A stretch of 47,509 nucleotides of DNA from Phycisphaerales bacterium (GTDB lineage Bacteria; Planctomycetota; Phycisphaerae; UBA1845; Fen-1342). Location of the stretch: contig JALHJL010000026.1 in the NCBI GenBank assembly GCA_022839625.1, positions 1-47,509 on the forward strand, read 5' to 3'. Every line of letters begins with the position of its first letter. Within the stretch, counting starts at the first letter, position 1. The position numbers and the translations under genes were made by a program. The notes beneath the pieces were generated by a model, which was not told where the DNA came from, did no database searches, and was given only the letters and a program-made list of their open reading frames with translations. Of the stretch, positions 39,724 through 47,509 are shown piece after piece.

Positions 39724-40088
39724 GTCACGGCGCGCGATGCGGCTCCGGGCGTCAGAACGCGAAGCGCAAGCGAGCGCGTATTGGAGCACGCGTTTGCTCG
39801 CGCGGCGCGTTCGGATAGCGCTTCCGAATCGCGCACGGCCATATAGGAGTTTGTTAAAAGCAGGGACAGGCACCCCGAGAAGACCATGCGGCGCTACCGC
39901 GAAAGCCCATCGGCGCGGAGCCAGTTCCCTTTTTCAGCGGCCTGCCGAGGGCGACTTCAGCCGGAGATGCGTCGTGGAGCGGAACGCCGTTGTGTGAGTG
40001 TTCGGAGACGGGTCCGACGATCGTCTTTGCGATGCTGGGCGCCGCGGGGATCGTGGCGCTGTGGACGTTCTTCCGCGGAGGTTCAAAG
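39724..40088. other. Gap with MITE/REP-like element; possible extended N-terminus of the next gene
   Basis: 365 bases without a well-supported gene. An 80-bp inverted element lies at 39856-39935. From a TTG at 39990 the frame of the downstream thioredoxin is open and would encode CECSETGPTIVFAMLGAAG with a hydrophobic helix (IVFAMLGAAGIVALWTFF). This is either a second membrane helix of that protein or a small separate peptide; I do not annotate it as a gene. Confidence 0.4.
39856..39935. repeat. MITE/REP-like element with imperfect 19-base inverted ends
   Basis: The left end AAAAGCAGGGACAGGCACC and the right end GGAGCCAGTTCCCTTTTTC are imperfect inverted repeats. The 40-base centre contains a small GC-rich palindrome (GCGGCGCTACCGC). 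The pattern is that of a small non-coding mobile palindrome. Confidence 0.55.
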
Positions 40089-40535
40089 ATGAAAGCAAGC
40101 AATGCCCTGATCCTGATCGGCGTGGTGGCGGTAGTGGCCGGTGTCGCGTGGTTCCGGTCAGCGCGCGCGGGAGCCGACGCGCACGCGCTCGCGCCGGGGG
40201 GGCCTTCCGTACCGGCGAACCCTGCGGCCGAGTCGGCGAGCAACCCCGCCGGGCAGAAAAAGCTGCCTCGCGTGGTGGACTTGGGAGCGGACAAGTGCAT
40301 TCCGTGCAAGCAGATGGCACCGATTCTCGTCGAGCTGCGCAAGGAGTATGAGGGTCGCGTCATCGTCGACTTCATCGACGTGTGGAAGAACCCCAACGCC
40401 GGCGAGCCGTACAAGATCCGCATTATCCCGACCCAGATATTCTTTAACGCCGAGGGCAAGGAAGTCTGGCGGCACGAAGGCTTCCTTTCCAAAGCGGAGT
40501 TCGTCGCGAAGTTCGCGGAACTTGGAGTCAAGTAA
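40089..40535 (+). CDS. Membrane-anchored thioredoxin-family protein
   Basis: 148 residues. The ATG follows GGAGG by seven bases. The N-terminal anchor (NALILIGVVAVVAGVAWF, 5-22) leads through an Ala/Pro linker to a thioredoxin domain with Cys70-Ile-Pro-Cys73 (LGADKCIPCKQMAPILVELR) and the cis-proline segment IRIIPTQIFF. It should face the periplasm. A likely partner is the CcdA-like protein at 46520, which could keep it reduced. An upstream TTG (39990) would add 33 residues and a second helix. Confidence 0.85.
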   Translation: MKASNALILIGVVAVVAGVAWFRSARAGADAHALAPGGPSVPANPAAESASNPAGQKKLPRVVDLGADKCIPCKQMAPILVELRKEYEGRVIVDFIDVWKNPNAGEPYKIRIIPTQIFFNAEGKEVWRHEGFLSKAEFVAKFAELGVK

Positions 40536-40610
40536 TGAGCGCTACCTGGTGTCATGGAGCGATCGCCCACCGCAACGTGAACGTGCCGAGCGGGACGTCT
40601 TTCTGACCAG

Positions 40611-42020
40611 ATGAAGGGTCCACTCAGAAAGCTGTGGCTGCTCACGTTGACGGTGCTGGCGCCCGGCTGCGTGTTGATCAACCCGACCGATCCCTATGCC
40701 GGCATGGCGGGGCGTGGGCTGCGCCGACCTGCGGGCGTTGGACCGCGGGTGCCGGCGACGCACCCTGCCGAGGGTCCACTTACGCTAGCCGAGGCCATCC
40801 AAGTCGCCTTGGCCAACAATCCGGAGCTGGCGGCCAGCCGACACGACGTCGAGGCCGCGGAAGCCCAACGCGACGCGGCATTCGGGGCTATGTGGCCGAG
40901 CATCGGGCTCGTGGGAGGGTACACGCGGCACCTCGACGACCAGCGTCTGGTTCAGGCGCGCTACAACGGCGAGCCAGGAGTGTTCAGCGACGACACCTTT
41001 TTGGCGGACGCGATGTTGACCATGCCGCTCTTCACCGGCGGCCGACTCATCAGCGACATCAAGGTGGCGGAGTTATTGGCCCGGTCGGCATCACACCGCT
41101 TGGCCCGCACGCAAGGGGAGCTCGTATTCAATGTATCGAGCGTATTCTATGGCGTCTTGGCGCAGCGCCGGGTAATCGAGTCCCTCGAGTTCTCCAAAAA
41201 CACGCTCCAAGAACACCTGAAGCGGGTACGCGATCTGATCACGGCGCAGAAGGCCGCGGCAGTCGACCAGCTTCGTACTGAGGTGCGGATTGCCGACCTG
41301 GAGCAGCGACTGGCCAGCGAGAGAAACGTCCTGGCCATCCAAACGCATCTGCTCACCAATCTCCTAGGCCTGGCTCGGGCCGGGCAACCGCTGGAGCCGG
41401 AGGGCGAGCTCTCCGGCACACCCGGGAACCCACCACAAATCGCCGCCGCCCTGGACCTAGCGTTTGGCCGCCGGCCGGACTATCTGGCCGCGCGGGCCGC
41501 GCTGGAGGCCCAGGCCAAGGCAGTGGATGCGGCGCAGGCCGGGCACTGGCCGACCGTTTCGCTTCAGGCGGCGTACGGGCGCCGCTGGGCGGGCCATCCG
41601 ACGACGCAGCCAGCCGGCTCCAGTCGCGAGGAAGACGTGGGTCGTATTGGGGTACTGGTGGATATCCCGATCTTCGAGGGCGGCCGGATCGCGGCGCGCG
41701 TGCGGCAGGAGCGGGCAAAGCTGCGCGCGGCCCAGGAACGACTGCGGCGGCTGGAGCTTCAGATCCAGCTGGACGTGGAAACGGCCATTCTGAACCTCGG
41801 TTCCGCAGCGGAGCGGGTCAGGGCCACGGAAAAGGCCATCGAGCAAGCCAAGGAGAGCCTGCGCATCGAACGGGAGAAGTACGAGTTGGGAAAGGGCGCG
41901 ATCGTTGATGTGCTCGACGCGCAGGCGTCTTTGCTGGATGCACAGACCAGCTACTACCGGGCGCTGGCCGACCAGGACATTGCCGTGACCCAGTTGAAGC
42001 TGGCGACGGGTGAGCCATGA
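40611..42020 (+). CDS. TolC-like outer-membrane efflux lipoprotein
   Basis: 469 residues. A lipoprotein signal ends in LAPGC (Cys20). The outer-membrane-efflux repeats are visible: LTLAEAIQVALANNPELAAS at 57-76 and the parallel DVETAILNLGSAAERVRATE in the second half. Long coiled coils and the closing YELGKGAIVDVLDAQASLLD motif fit the family. It would form the trimeric exit channel for the RND pump encoded two genes downstream. Its stop overlaps the adaptor ATG by four bases. Confidence 0.9.
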   Translation: MKGPLRKLWLLTLTVLAPGCVLINPTDPYAGMAGRGLRRPAGVGPRVPATHPAEGPLTLAEAIQVALANNPELAASRHDVEAAEAQRDAAFGAMWPSIGLVGGYTRHLDDQRLVQARYNGEPGVFSDDTFLADAMLTMPLFTGGRLISDIKVAELLARSASHRLARTQGELVFNVSSVFYGVLAQRRVIESLEFSKNTLQEHLKRVRDLITAQKAAAVDQLRTEVRIADLEQRLASERNVLAIQTHLLTNLLGLARAGQPLEPEGELSGTPGNPPQIAAALDLAFGRRPDYLAARAALEAQAKAVDAAQAGHWPTVSLQAAYGRRWAGHPTTQPAGSSREEDVGRIGVLVDIPIFEGGRIAARVRQERAKLRAAQERLRRLELQIQLDVETAILNLGSAAERVRATEKAIEQAKESLRIEREKYELGKGAIVDVLDAQASLLDAQTSYYRALADQDIAVTQLKLATGEP

Positions 42021-43372
42021 ACGGCGGGCAGCACCACACCAGGCGATCGCAGCGGCGCGCCCGACTGGCTTGTGCGGCGATAGCGCTGGTCGGAGGTCTG
42101 GCCTTGATGGGTTGCGGCGGCCGGGAGCAAGGCGATAGCGCCGGCGCCAAGAAGCGCGTTCCTGTCGTGGCCGTGGAGGCGGCGCGGCAGGAATCGATAG
42201 CCAGGCTACTGGACTTGACGGGGGAAACCGCGGCGGTGGAGTCGGTGGTTATTGCCGCCACGGTCGAAGGCCCCATCAGTTACTGCCCGTGGCGCGAAGG
42301 CGACCGCGTGGAAACCGCCCCGGACCAACCGACGAAGCTGATCGAAATCAACCGCGAATTGTACCGTTCCGAAGTCTACGCGGCGGAGGCGGCGCTGGGG
42401 GTGGCGCGGGCCAAGCTGGCCGATTTGATGGCGGGGACGCGCCCCGAGGAGATCCTGAAGGCCGCTGAGGCCGTGCGGCAACTCGAGGAGAGCGCAAGCT
42501 TCGCAAAAAACGATCTTGATCGCGTCACGCAACTCGTGGAGAGCGGCTCGATGCCCGGGGAAGTCCTGGAGAAGGCGCGCGTGGAGTACGTCGCCGAGCA
42601 GGCCAAGCTGTCTGCCGCCAGGCGCCATCTGGAGATGCTCGAAGCGGGCTACACCAGGACGGCCATCGCCGTGCAGGAGGCCGTGGTTAAAGAGGCAGAG
42701 GCCAAACTGGAGTTGGCGAAGGCGCGCCTCGGCGAGTGCGTCATCTATGCGCCCTTCTCCGGCACGATTACGCGCGTTCACGTCCGCAGTGGCGACATGG
42801 CCTCGCCGAAGGCGCCGTTGCTGGAGATGGCTGATCTGTCATCGCTTGTAATCCGCGTGGCCGTACCCGAGGCCTACACGTCCACGGTGCGGGAAGGCAT
42901 GCGCGCGCAAGTTCAATTGGACGCGCTGCCTGGCCGGACATTCGAGGCCCAGATCGCGCGCGTCTACCCGGAATTGGACCGACGGATGCGGACGCGGACG
43001 GTGGAGCTTGTCTTGGCCGAGCTGGTGCCACTGATGCCCGGGATGTTCGCGCGCGTTCGGCTGGTGTTCGAAGCCGTGGACGAAGCGGTCACGGTGCCGC
43101 TCCAAGCGGTGGGCGCGACGCCTGCCGGCGCGCCGGTCGTTTATGTTGTCGTGGATGGCAAGGCGGTCCAGCGGAAGGTGAAGACCGGCATCGAACAGGC
43201 TGGTCGCGTGCATGTGATGAGCGGCTTGGAGGCGGGCGCGAAGGTCGTCGTCGCCGGGCTGGAGAAACTCAAGGACGGAGTGGAAGTGCGCGTGCCGGAG
43301 CCGGGTAAGTCAGCGGGCAGGCCTGAAACCACCGCGAGCGCACCGGCGCAGAAGGCAGGTTTCACGCCATGA
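42017..43372 (+). CDS. RND periplasmic adaptor (membrane fusion) lipoprotein
   Basis: 451 residues. The signal sequence ends with a lipobox (ALMGC, Cys33). A split barrel-sandwich domain follows (VEGPISYCPWREGDRVETAP and later YAPFSGTITRVHVRSGDMAS), with a long helical hairpin between about 120 and 240. The beta-barrel and membrane-proximal domains follow (VAVPEAYTSTVREGMRAQVQ). Adaptors of this form link the inner-membrane pump to TolC. It overlaps its neighbours by four bases on each side, so the three subunits are made from one message. Confidence 0.9.
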   Translation: MNGGQHHTRRSQRRARLACAAIALVGGLALMGCGGREQGDSAGAKKRVPVVAVEAARQESIARLLDLTGETAAVESVVIAATVEGPISYCPWREGDRVETAPDQPTKLIEINRELYRSEVYAAEAALGVARAKLADLMAGTRPEEILKAAEAVRQLEESASFAKNDLDRVTQLVESGSMPGEVLEKARVEYVAEQAKLSAARRHLEMLEAGYTRTAIAVQEAVVKEAEAKLELAKARLGECVIYAPFSGTITRVHVRSGDMASPKAPLLEMADLSSLVIRVAVPEAYTSTVREGMRAQVQLDALPGRTFEAQIARVYPELDRRMRTRTVELVLAELVPLMPGMFARVRLVFEAVDEAVTVPLQAVGATPAGAPVVYVVVDGKAVQRKVKTGIEQAGRVHVMSGLEAGAKVVVAGLEKLKDGVEVRVPEPGKSAGRPETTASAPAQKAGFTP

Positions 43373-46300
43373 GACTGACGCGCTCCGCTGTTCATCGCCG
43401 ATTGGCCACCAGCGCGATCGTCGTGGCGCTGGTGGTGCTTGGACTCTACGGCCTGTGGCGCCTGCCGGTGGACTTTCTGCCCAACGTCACCTACCCGATG
43501 ATCAAGGTGCACATCTGGTGGCGTGGCGCGACGCCAGAAGAGATCGACAAGAACATTGCCGACCCGATTGAGCGCCAGATGGCTACGGTGGACGATCTGG
43601 ATTATCTGGAGTCGTCGTCGATCGAGGGCATGTATACGCTGCAGGCCAACTTCAAGTACGGCGTGAACGTGGATGTGGCGTACCAGGACGCCCTGGCGGC
43701 TATGGCCCGTGTGGCGCGCGAGTTGCCGAAGGACATGGATCCGCCGGTGATGATCAAGGCGGACCCGTCGCAGCTCCCGGTCGTGCAGTTAACCATCAGC
43801 AGTGAGCAATGGAACCTGACGGGGTTGCGCACCTGGGTGGATGAGTGGCTCCAGGATCAACTGCTGGCCGTTCCGGGCGTCGCGGGAACGGAGATTGTCG
43901 GCGGCCTGAAGCGGGAAATCCGCGTGCATCTGGATCCCGAAGCCCTGGAAAAATACGGTCTGACCCTGCCGAGCGTTTTGAAGCGGCTGCGCGAGGAGAA
44001 CATCGAGCAGTTTGGCGGCCGGGTGACCGTCGGGCCGAAGGAGATCATCGCCCGCACGATGGGCGAGTACAAATCACTGGACGAGATTCGCGACGTCCTG
44101 CTCGTACGCGAGGATCAGAAGAAGGTCCACCTGCGTGACGTAGCCGAGGTGCTCGATTCGCACGAAGAGGCGCGCGTCATCACGCGACTGGACGGCAACC
44201 CCTGTGTGAAGCTGAGCGTGCTCAAGCAGGCCAACGCCAACACCGTGGAAGTGGCCCAGGCGGTTAATCGCCGGCTGGCCGAACTCGAACCGGTGCTCCC
44301 CACCGGCATCAGCCTGGGTATGGTTGAGAACCAGGCCGACTATGTGGAGGCGGCGCTGAACGGCGTGCGAAATGCGGCCGTCGAGGCAGCCATCCTGGTC
44401 GTTCTCATCGTCTGGCTGTTTCTCGGTTCGTGGCGACAGGTGCTGGTCATCATGCTGGCCCTGCCGTTAACCCTCGTCCTGAACTTCGGACTGATGGAAC
44501 TGGCAGGGTTCTCGCTCAACATCTTTTCACTGGGCGGCTTGGTAATCGCCATCGGCGTGCTGGTGGACAACTCGATCATCGTCATCGAGACCATCACGCG
44601 CCGGCGGCACGACCGCCCCGACGCCCCGACCGACGCGGTAGTGGTCGATGCGACGGCGGAAATCGGCCCGGCCATCGTTGCTGCCACGTTGTCGTTCCTA
44701 GCGCTGTTTGTGCCGTTTCTGCTGGTGCCGGGCCTGATCAGCCTGTTGTTTCGCGAATTGATCCTGGTCATTGCGGGCATTGTCATCATCAGCCTCGCCA
44801 TGGCGGTCACGGTGACGCCGATGATCACGGCGCTCGTACTCGGTCGGGCAGCGGGCGGCCGCAAGGCGTCCCGTTTCGAGCGATTCTTCGAACGAATGAC
44901 GGTGGGCTACGGCTGGACGCTGGAAAAGGCGATCCGCGGACGTTGGATCGTCATTCCCGTGTTTGTCGCGGTACTCGTCGCGGCCGTTTTCCTGGCGGGC
45001 CGCTTGGGCAGCGAGTTCCTGCCGCAGATGGACGATGGCCGCATCATGGTCAAGGTGAAGCTGCCGACCGGTGCGTCCCTGGCGGAAACGGATGCGGTTC
45101 TGGACAACATCGAGAAGCGCGTCGGCGATGACGAGCGGATTGAGAGCCTCTTCACGCTTTCGGGCGGCAAGGTGTGGGGGCTGTACACCTATGAGATCGC
45201 CAATGAAGGTGAACTGAACATCCAGCTCGTTCCCCGACACCGGCGTGACGTGAGCACGAAGGAGTACATTGAGTATCTCCGGCCGATCGTGGCGAAGGTT
45301 CCCGTCCCGGGCGGGATGGCCATGGTCATGCAGATGAAAATTAAAGGCATCCGCAAGCTGGGCGACGCCGACATCGAAGTGAAGATCAAGGGGCAGGACA
45401 TCCCCACGCTTTATGATCTTGCCCGTCAGGCCGCCGGCGCGATGAACGAACTGGCCCACTTCACGAACGTCTATGTCTCGATGGACATGACCAAACCCGA
45501 GTATCAGGTGATCGTGGATCGGCAGCGCGCCGCGGAGCTGGGCGTCTCCATCGGCGATATTGCGGACACGATGCGTTCGTTGATTACCGGTGCGGTCGCG
45601 ACGCGCTTTCGCGACAAGGACGAGTATTACAACATCCGCGTCATGATCCCCGAGAGCAAGATCGTCAGCCGGCGCGAGGTGGAAAACCTCCCGCTCAATT
45701 GCGCCCAGGGCGGCTACTTGCGCCTGCGCGACGTGGCCGAGGTTTGCCAGGCAGTCGGCCCGGTCGAGATCGTGCGCGAGGATCAGGTCAAGCAGGTCAT
45801 CGTGCGCGGCGATGCCGCCGGCGTCAGCGTCGGGCAGGCGCTGGCGGAGCTTCAGGCGTCCCTGGCGAGCAGGGAACGCCCCGTCGGGTACGACCTCAGT
45901 TTCGGCGGCCAGGCGCAGATGATGGCGGAGATGCAGCAGGCCGTGCTCGCGATCCTGGTCTTCGCCGTCTTCTTTTCGTTCATCGTGTTGGCAGTGCAGT
46001 TTGACAGCCTCAAGCTGCCGGCGCTCATCCTGGGCAGCGTGCCCTTCTGTCTGACTGGGCTCGTCTTCATCATGCTCGTCACGGACCTGCCGCTCGGGGC
46101 GACAGTCATCATCGGCGTGCTGGTCGTCATCGCCGCCACGGTCAACGACGGCGTGTTGCTCCTGACCTTCGCCAACGCGCTGCGGGCCGGTGAGAATCTG
46201 TCGCCCCGGGAGGCCGTCGTGCAGGCGGCCAAGATCCGCCTCCGCCCCCGCGTGATGACCACCGTCGCCATCCTGGTCGGGTTCATCCCGCTGGCGCTGG

Positions 46301-46497
46301 CCATCGAGGAAGGTGGCGACATGCTCCAGCCCATGGCCGCCGCCGCGATCGGCGGCTTGCTCATGGAAATGCCCGTAGCCCTGTTCCTGATGCCGTGTCT
46401 GTACGTCGTTTTCAGTCATAAGCACGTCCTGCCGTCAGCCGCGGATGCCGACCGCTCAAGCGGCGCCGTCGCGCAGGCGACGTGGAGTCCCTCGTAG
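43369..46497 (+). CDS. RND efflux permease (AcrB/HAE1-type)
   Basis: 1042 residues with the two-fold repeat of six plus six membrane helices and large periplasmic domains. Signatures are LPVDFLPNVTYPMIKV near the N-terminus, IAIGVLVDNSIIVIETITRR in helix 4 and FCLTGLVFIMLVTDLPLGAT in the second half. The proton-relay pair Asp-Asp of AcrB is Asp400-Asn401 here, a variant common in some subfamilies. The periplasmic part lacks a Met-rich region that would mark a copper or silver pump, so it is more likely a hydrophobic/amphiphilic exporter. Its location in an ars-type island suggests an aromatic arsenical or a related substrate (inference). Confidence 0.92.
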   Translation: MRLTRSAVHRRLATSAIVVALVVLGLYGLWRLPVDFLPNVTYPMIKVHIWWRGATPEEIDKNIADPIERQMATVDDLDYLESSSIEGMYTLQANFKYGVNVDVAYQDALAAMARVARELPKDMDPPVMIKADPSQLPVVQLTISSEQWNLTGLRTWVDEWLQDQLLAVPGVAGTEIVGGLKREIRVHLDPEALEKYGLTLPSVLKRLREENIEQFGGRVTVGPKEIIARTMGEYKSLDEIRDVLLVREDQKKVHLRDVAEVLDSHEEARVITRLDGNPCVKLSVLKQANANTVEVAQAVNRRLAELEPVLPTGISLGMVENQADYVEAALNGVRNAAVEAAILVVLIVWLFLGSWRQVLVIMLALPLTLVLNFGLMELAGFSLNIFSLGGLVIAIGVLVDNSIIVIETITRRRHDRPDAPTDAVVVDATAEIGPAIVAATLSFLALFVPFLLVPGLISLLFRELILVIAGIVIISLAMAVTVTPMITALVLGRAAGGRKASRFERFFERMTVGYGWTLEKAIRGRWIVIPVFVAVLVAAVFLAGRLGSEFLPQMDDGRIMVKVKLPTGASLAETDAVLDNIEKRVGDDERIESLFTLSGGKVWGLYTYEIANEGELNIQLVPRHRRDVSTKEYIEYLRPIVAKVPVPGGMAMVMQMKIKGIRKLGDADIEVKIKGQDIPTLYDLARQAAGAMNELAHFTNVYVSMDMTKPEYQVIVDRQRAAELGVSIGDIADTMRSLITGAVATRFRDKDEYYNIRVMIPESKIVSRREVENLPLNCAQGGYLRLRDVAEVCQAVGPVEIVREDQVKQVIVRGDAAGVSVGQALAELQASLASRERPVGYDLSFGGQAQMMAEMQQAVLAILVFAVFFSFIVLAVQFDSLKLPALILGSVPFCLTGLVFIMLVTDLPLGATVIIGVLVVIAATVNDGVLLLTFANALRAGENLSPREAVVQAAKIRLRPRVMTTVAILVGFIPLALAIEEGGDMLQPMAAAAIGGLLMEMPVALFLMPCLYVVFSHKHVLPSAADADRSSGAVAQATWSPS

Positions 46498-46519
46498 AGG
46501 CGAGCTGGGAGTTGAATGC

Positions 46520-47200
46520 ATGTTGGATGCACTGGCCGAGAGCCTGGCCGAGATCGTCAAGACCAACTTCTGGCTGGCCCCGCTGGCGGCGATGATCGGC
46601 GGGCTGCTGACCGCGGCGAATCCCTGCGTGCTGGCCGCCGCCCCGCTCATGGTTGGCTATGTGGCAGGCCAGGAGAACAAGAGCGTGGCGCGCTCCTTTC
46701 TGCTGTCGCTCGCTTTTACCGTTGGGCTCACAGTGATGTTCGCGCTGATCTGGTTCGGCGCATGGTCCGCCAGCACGTTGCTGCCGACGGCGTGGTGGGT
46801 CTACGTCGCGGCCGTCGTCTGTTTTCTGATGGGGCTGCACCTGCTCGGTGTATTGCACTTCACGTTGCCGGTGCCGGCGGGTCTGAAACCGAAACAGAAG
46901 GGCGTCGTCGGGGCCGTGGCGCTGGGGCTGCTGTTCGGCCTGATTTCACTGCCCTGTGCCGGCCCGGTGCTGGGAGCCCTGATCGTCGTCACGCCGCTGT
47001 ACGGGATGGCGTTCGGAATCATGCTCCTGGTGGCGTACAGCATCGGTCATTGCGGCCTGGTATTGGTCGGCGGGACGTCGATCGGCATGGTGCAGAAGCT
47101 CGCGGACTCCAAGGGCTGGAATCTCGGGACGAATCTCCTGCGCCGCGTGGCGGGCGTGCTGATCATTGGCGTCGGTGTGTGGGTGTTGCTGTTTGCATGA
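46520..47200 (+). CDS. CcdA/DsbD-like membrane thiol-electron transporter (ArsG-like by context)
   Basis: 226 residues with six membrane helices. The two redox cysteines stand in the family positions: Cys36 in TAANPCVLAAAPLMVGY and Cys146 in LISLPCAGPVLGAL. CcdA-type proteins carry electrons from cytoplasmic thioredoxin to periplasmic thiol proteins. Members encoded in arsenic operons with ArsF are named ArsG and were proposed to be efflux permeases for aromatic arsenicals. The sequence alone cannot choose between these roles. GGGAG precedes the ATG at 46520 by eight bases. The frame is open further upstream but overlaps the RND gene. Confidence 0.82.
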   Translation: MLDALAESLAEIVKTNFWLAPLAAMIGGLLTAANPCVLAAAPLMVGYVAGQENKSVARSFLLSLAFTVGLTVMFALIWFGAWSASTLLPTAWWVYVAAVVCFLMGLHLLGVLHFTLPVPAGLKPKQKGVVGAVALGLLFGLISLPCAGPVLGALIVVTPLYGMAFGIMLLVAYSIGHCGLVLVGGTSIGMVQKLADSKGWNLGTNLLRRVAGVLIIGVGVWVLLFA

Positions 47201-47358
47201 CTGGGAGACGGTTGATTTGACATAGGCTCCCGCGCAGAATCCAGGCATCACTGACTCCGTTTGTCAAAGGGGCGCGGCAGCAGCGATTCGCCGGCGCAGT
47301 CCGCGACAGGTGTTTGTGGAGCTTTTTCGGTGGTTCTTTTTCACGACAGGAGGATGTC

Positions 47359-47509
47359 ATGCGACGACTGGTAGGCTGCGCAACGTGTGGCCTGTTGGCC
47401 CTTCTGGCCATCACCCTGGGCGGGTGTCCCGGCTGGCCTCCGACGGCCACGGACGGGGTGCAGAAGCCCGTGGCGCTCATTCAGCTCATCGAGTTTCACG
47501 GGATTCAGG
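47359..47509 (+). CDS. Lipoprotein, start only (runs off window)
   Basis: The ATG is preceded by ACAGGAGG. The first 21 residues are a lipoprotein signal (LLALLAITLGGC, Cys at about 23), followed by PGWPPTATDGVQKPVALIQL. Only 50 residues are in the window. Position after the CcdA-like gene suggests another periplasmic thiol protein, but the visible part does not prove it. A TTTGACA/TGTCAAA inverted repeat lies upstream at 47216-47268. Confidence 0.65.
   Translation, partial: MRRLVGCATCGLLALLAITLGGCPGWPPTATDGVQKPVALIQLIEFHGIQ

Noticed and set aside
43369..46497. Assignment as a copper/silver CusA pump
   Set aside because: No methionine-rich relay or Met cluster is visible in the periplasmic or membrane regions, and no cus-type partner is present.
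1..47509. tRNA or rRNA genes
   Set aside because: I saw no cloverleaf-like sequence with a TTCRA arm nor any rRNA-like stretch in the gaps.

Overview
The window is GC-rich throughout and almost every gene from about 14 kb onward lies on the plus strand. Gene content (pyruvate:ferredoxin oxidoreductase, a complex I operon without nuoE/F/G/I, a bacterial homologue of cyclic 2,3-diphosphoglycerate synthetase, Gram-negative RND efflux, many palindromic intergenic repeats) suggests a Gram-negative bacterium with an anaerobic or facultative metabolism. A planctomycete of the Phycisphaerae type is my best guess. This is inference: no rRNA or phylogenetic marker gene is present.

Region 1 (1 to about 12.9 kb) is the right part of a Mu-like transposable element or prophage; its left end lies before base 1. 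A leftward XRE-type repressor faces a rightward early block: a small HTH protein, a MuA-like DDE transposase (Asp314, Asp383, Glu432) and a MuB-like AAA ATPase, followed by a zinc-finger/HTH protein. About eight phage-type genes of unknown or tail-like character follow, then a Rho-independent terminator and an AT-rich tract that probably holds the right end. No terminase, portal, capsid or lysis gene is recognisable.

Region 2 (13.1-18.3 kb) holds a leftward three-gene operon of small membrane proteins. Divergent from it, with a convincing promoter pair between, is a cPGS-like P-loop GTPase. A membrane histidine kinase and a HypB-like GTPase with its own promoter and overlapping palindrome follow.

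Region 3 (18.6-34.7 kb) is energy metabolism: a single-chain pyruvate:ferredoxin oxidoreductase, a dihydroorotate-dehydrogenase-like flavoprotein, and nuoA-B-C-D-H-J-K-L-M-N. The absence of the NADH-input module and the neighbouring PFOR make ferredoxin a plausible donor. Gaps in this region carry a striking family of inverted elements whose two arms are short tandem repeats of 7 or 8 bp. In three cases the upstream gene's stop codon lies inside the repeat arm. One such element sits in frame inside nuoL.

Region 4 (34.7-36.6 kb) is a PAS-domain histidine kinase overlapping a NarL-type response regulator.

Region 5 (36.6-47.5 kb) is a metalloid/thiol-stress island: an ArsR repressor with a near-consensus promoter whose predicted transcription start coincides with its start codon, an ArsP-like permease, a DGC-type zinc protein, a CxxC thioredoxin-like protein, an ArsF-like protein, a membrane-anchored thioredoxin, a complete TolC-adaptor-RND exporter, a CcdA-like thiol electron transporter and the start of a lipoprotein. 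Together they suggest coupled reduction and efflux of an arsenical or similar toxicant, with periplasmic thiol proteins fed by the CcdA-like protein.
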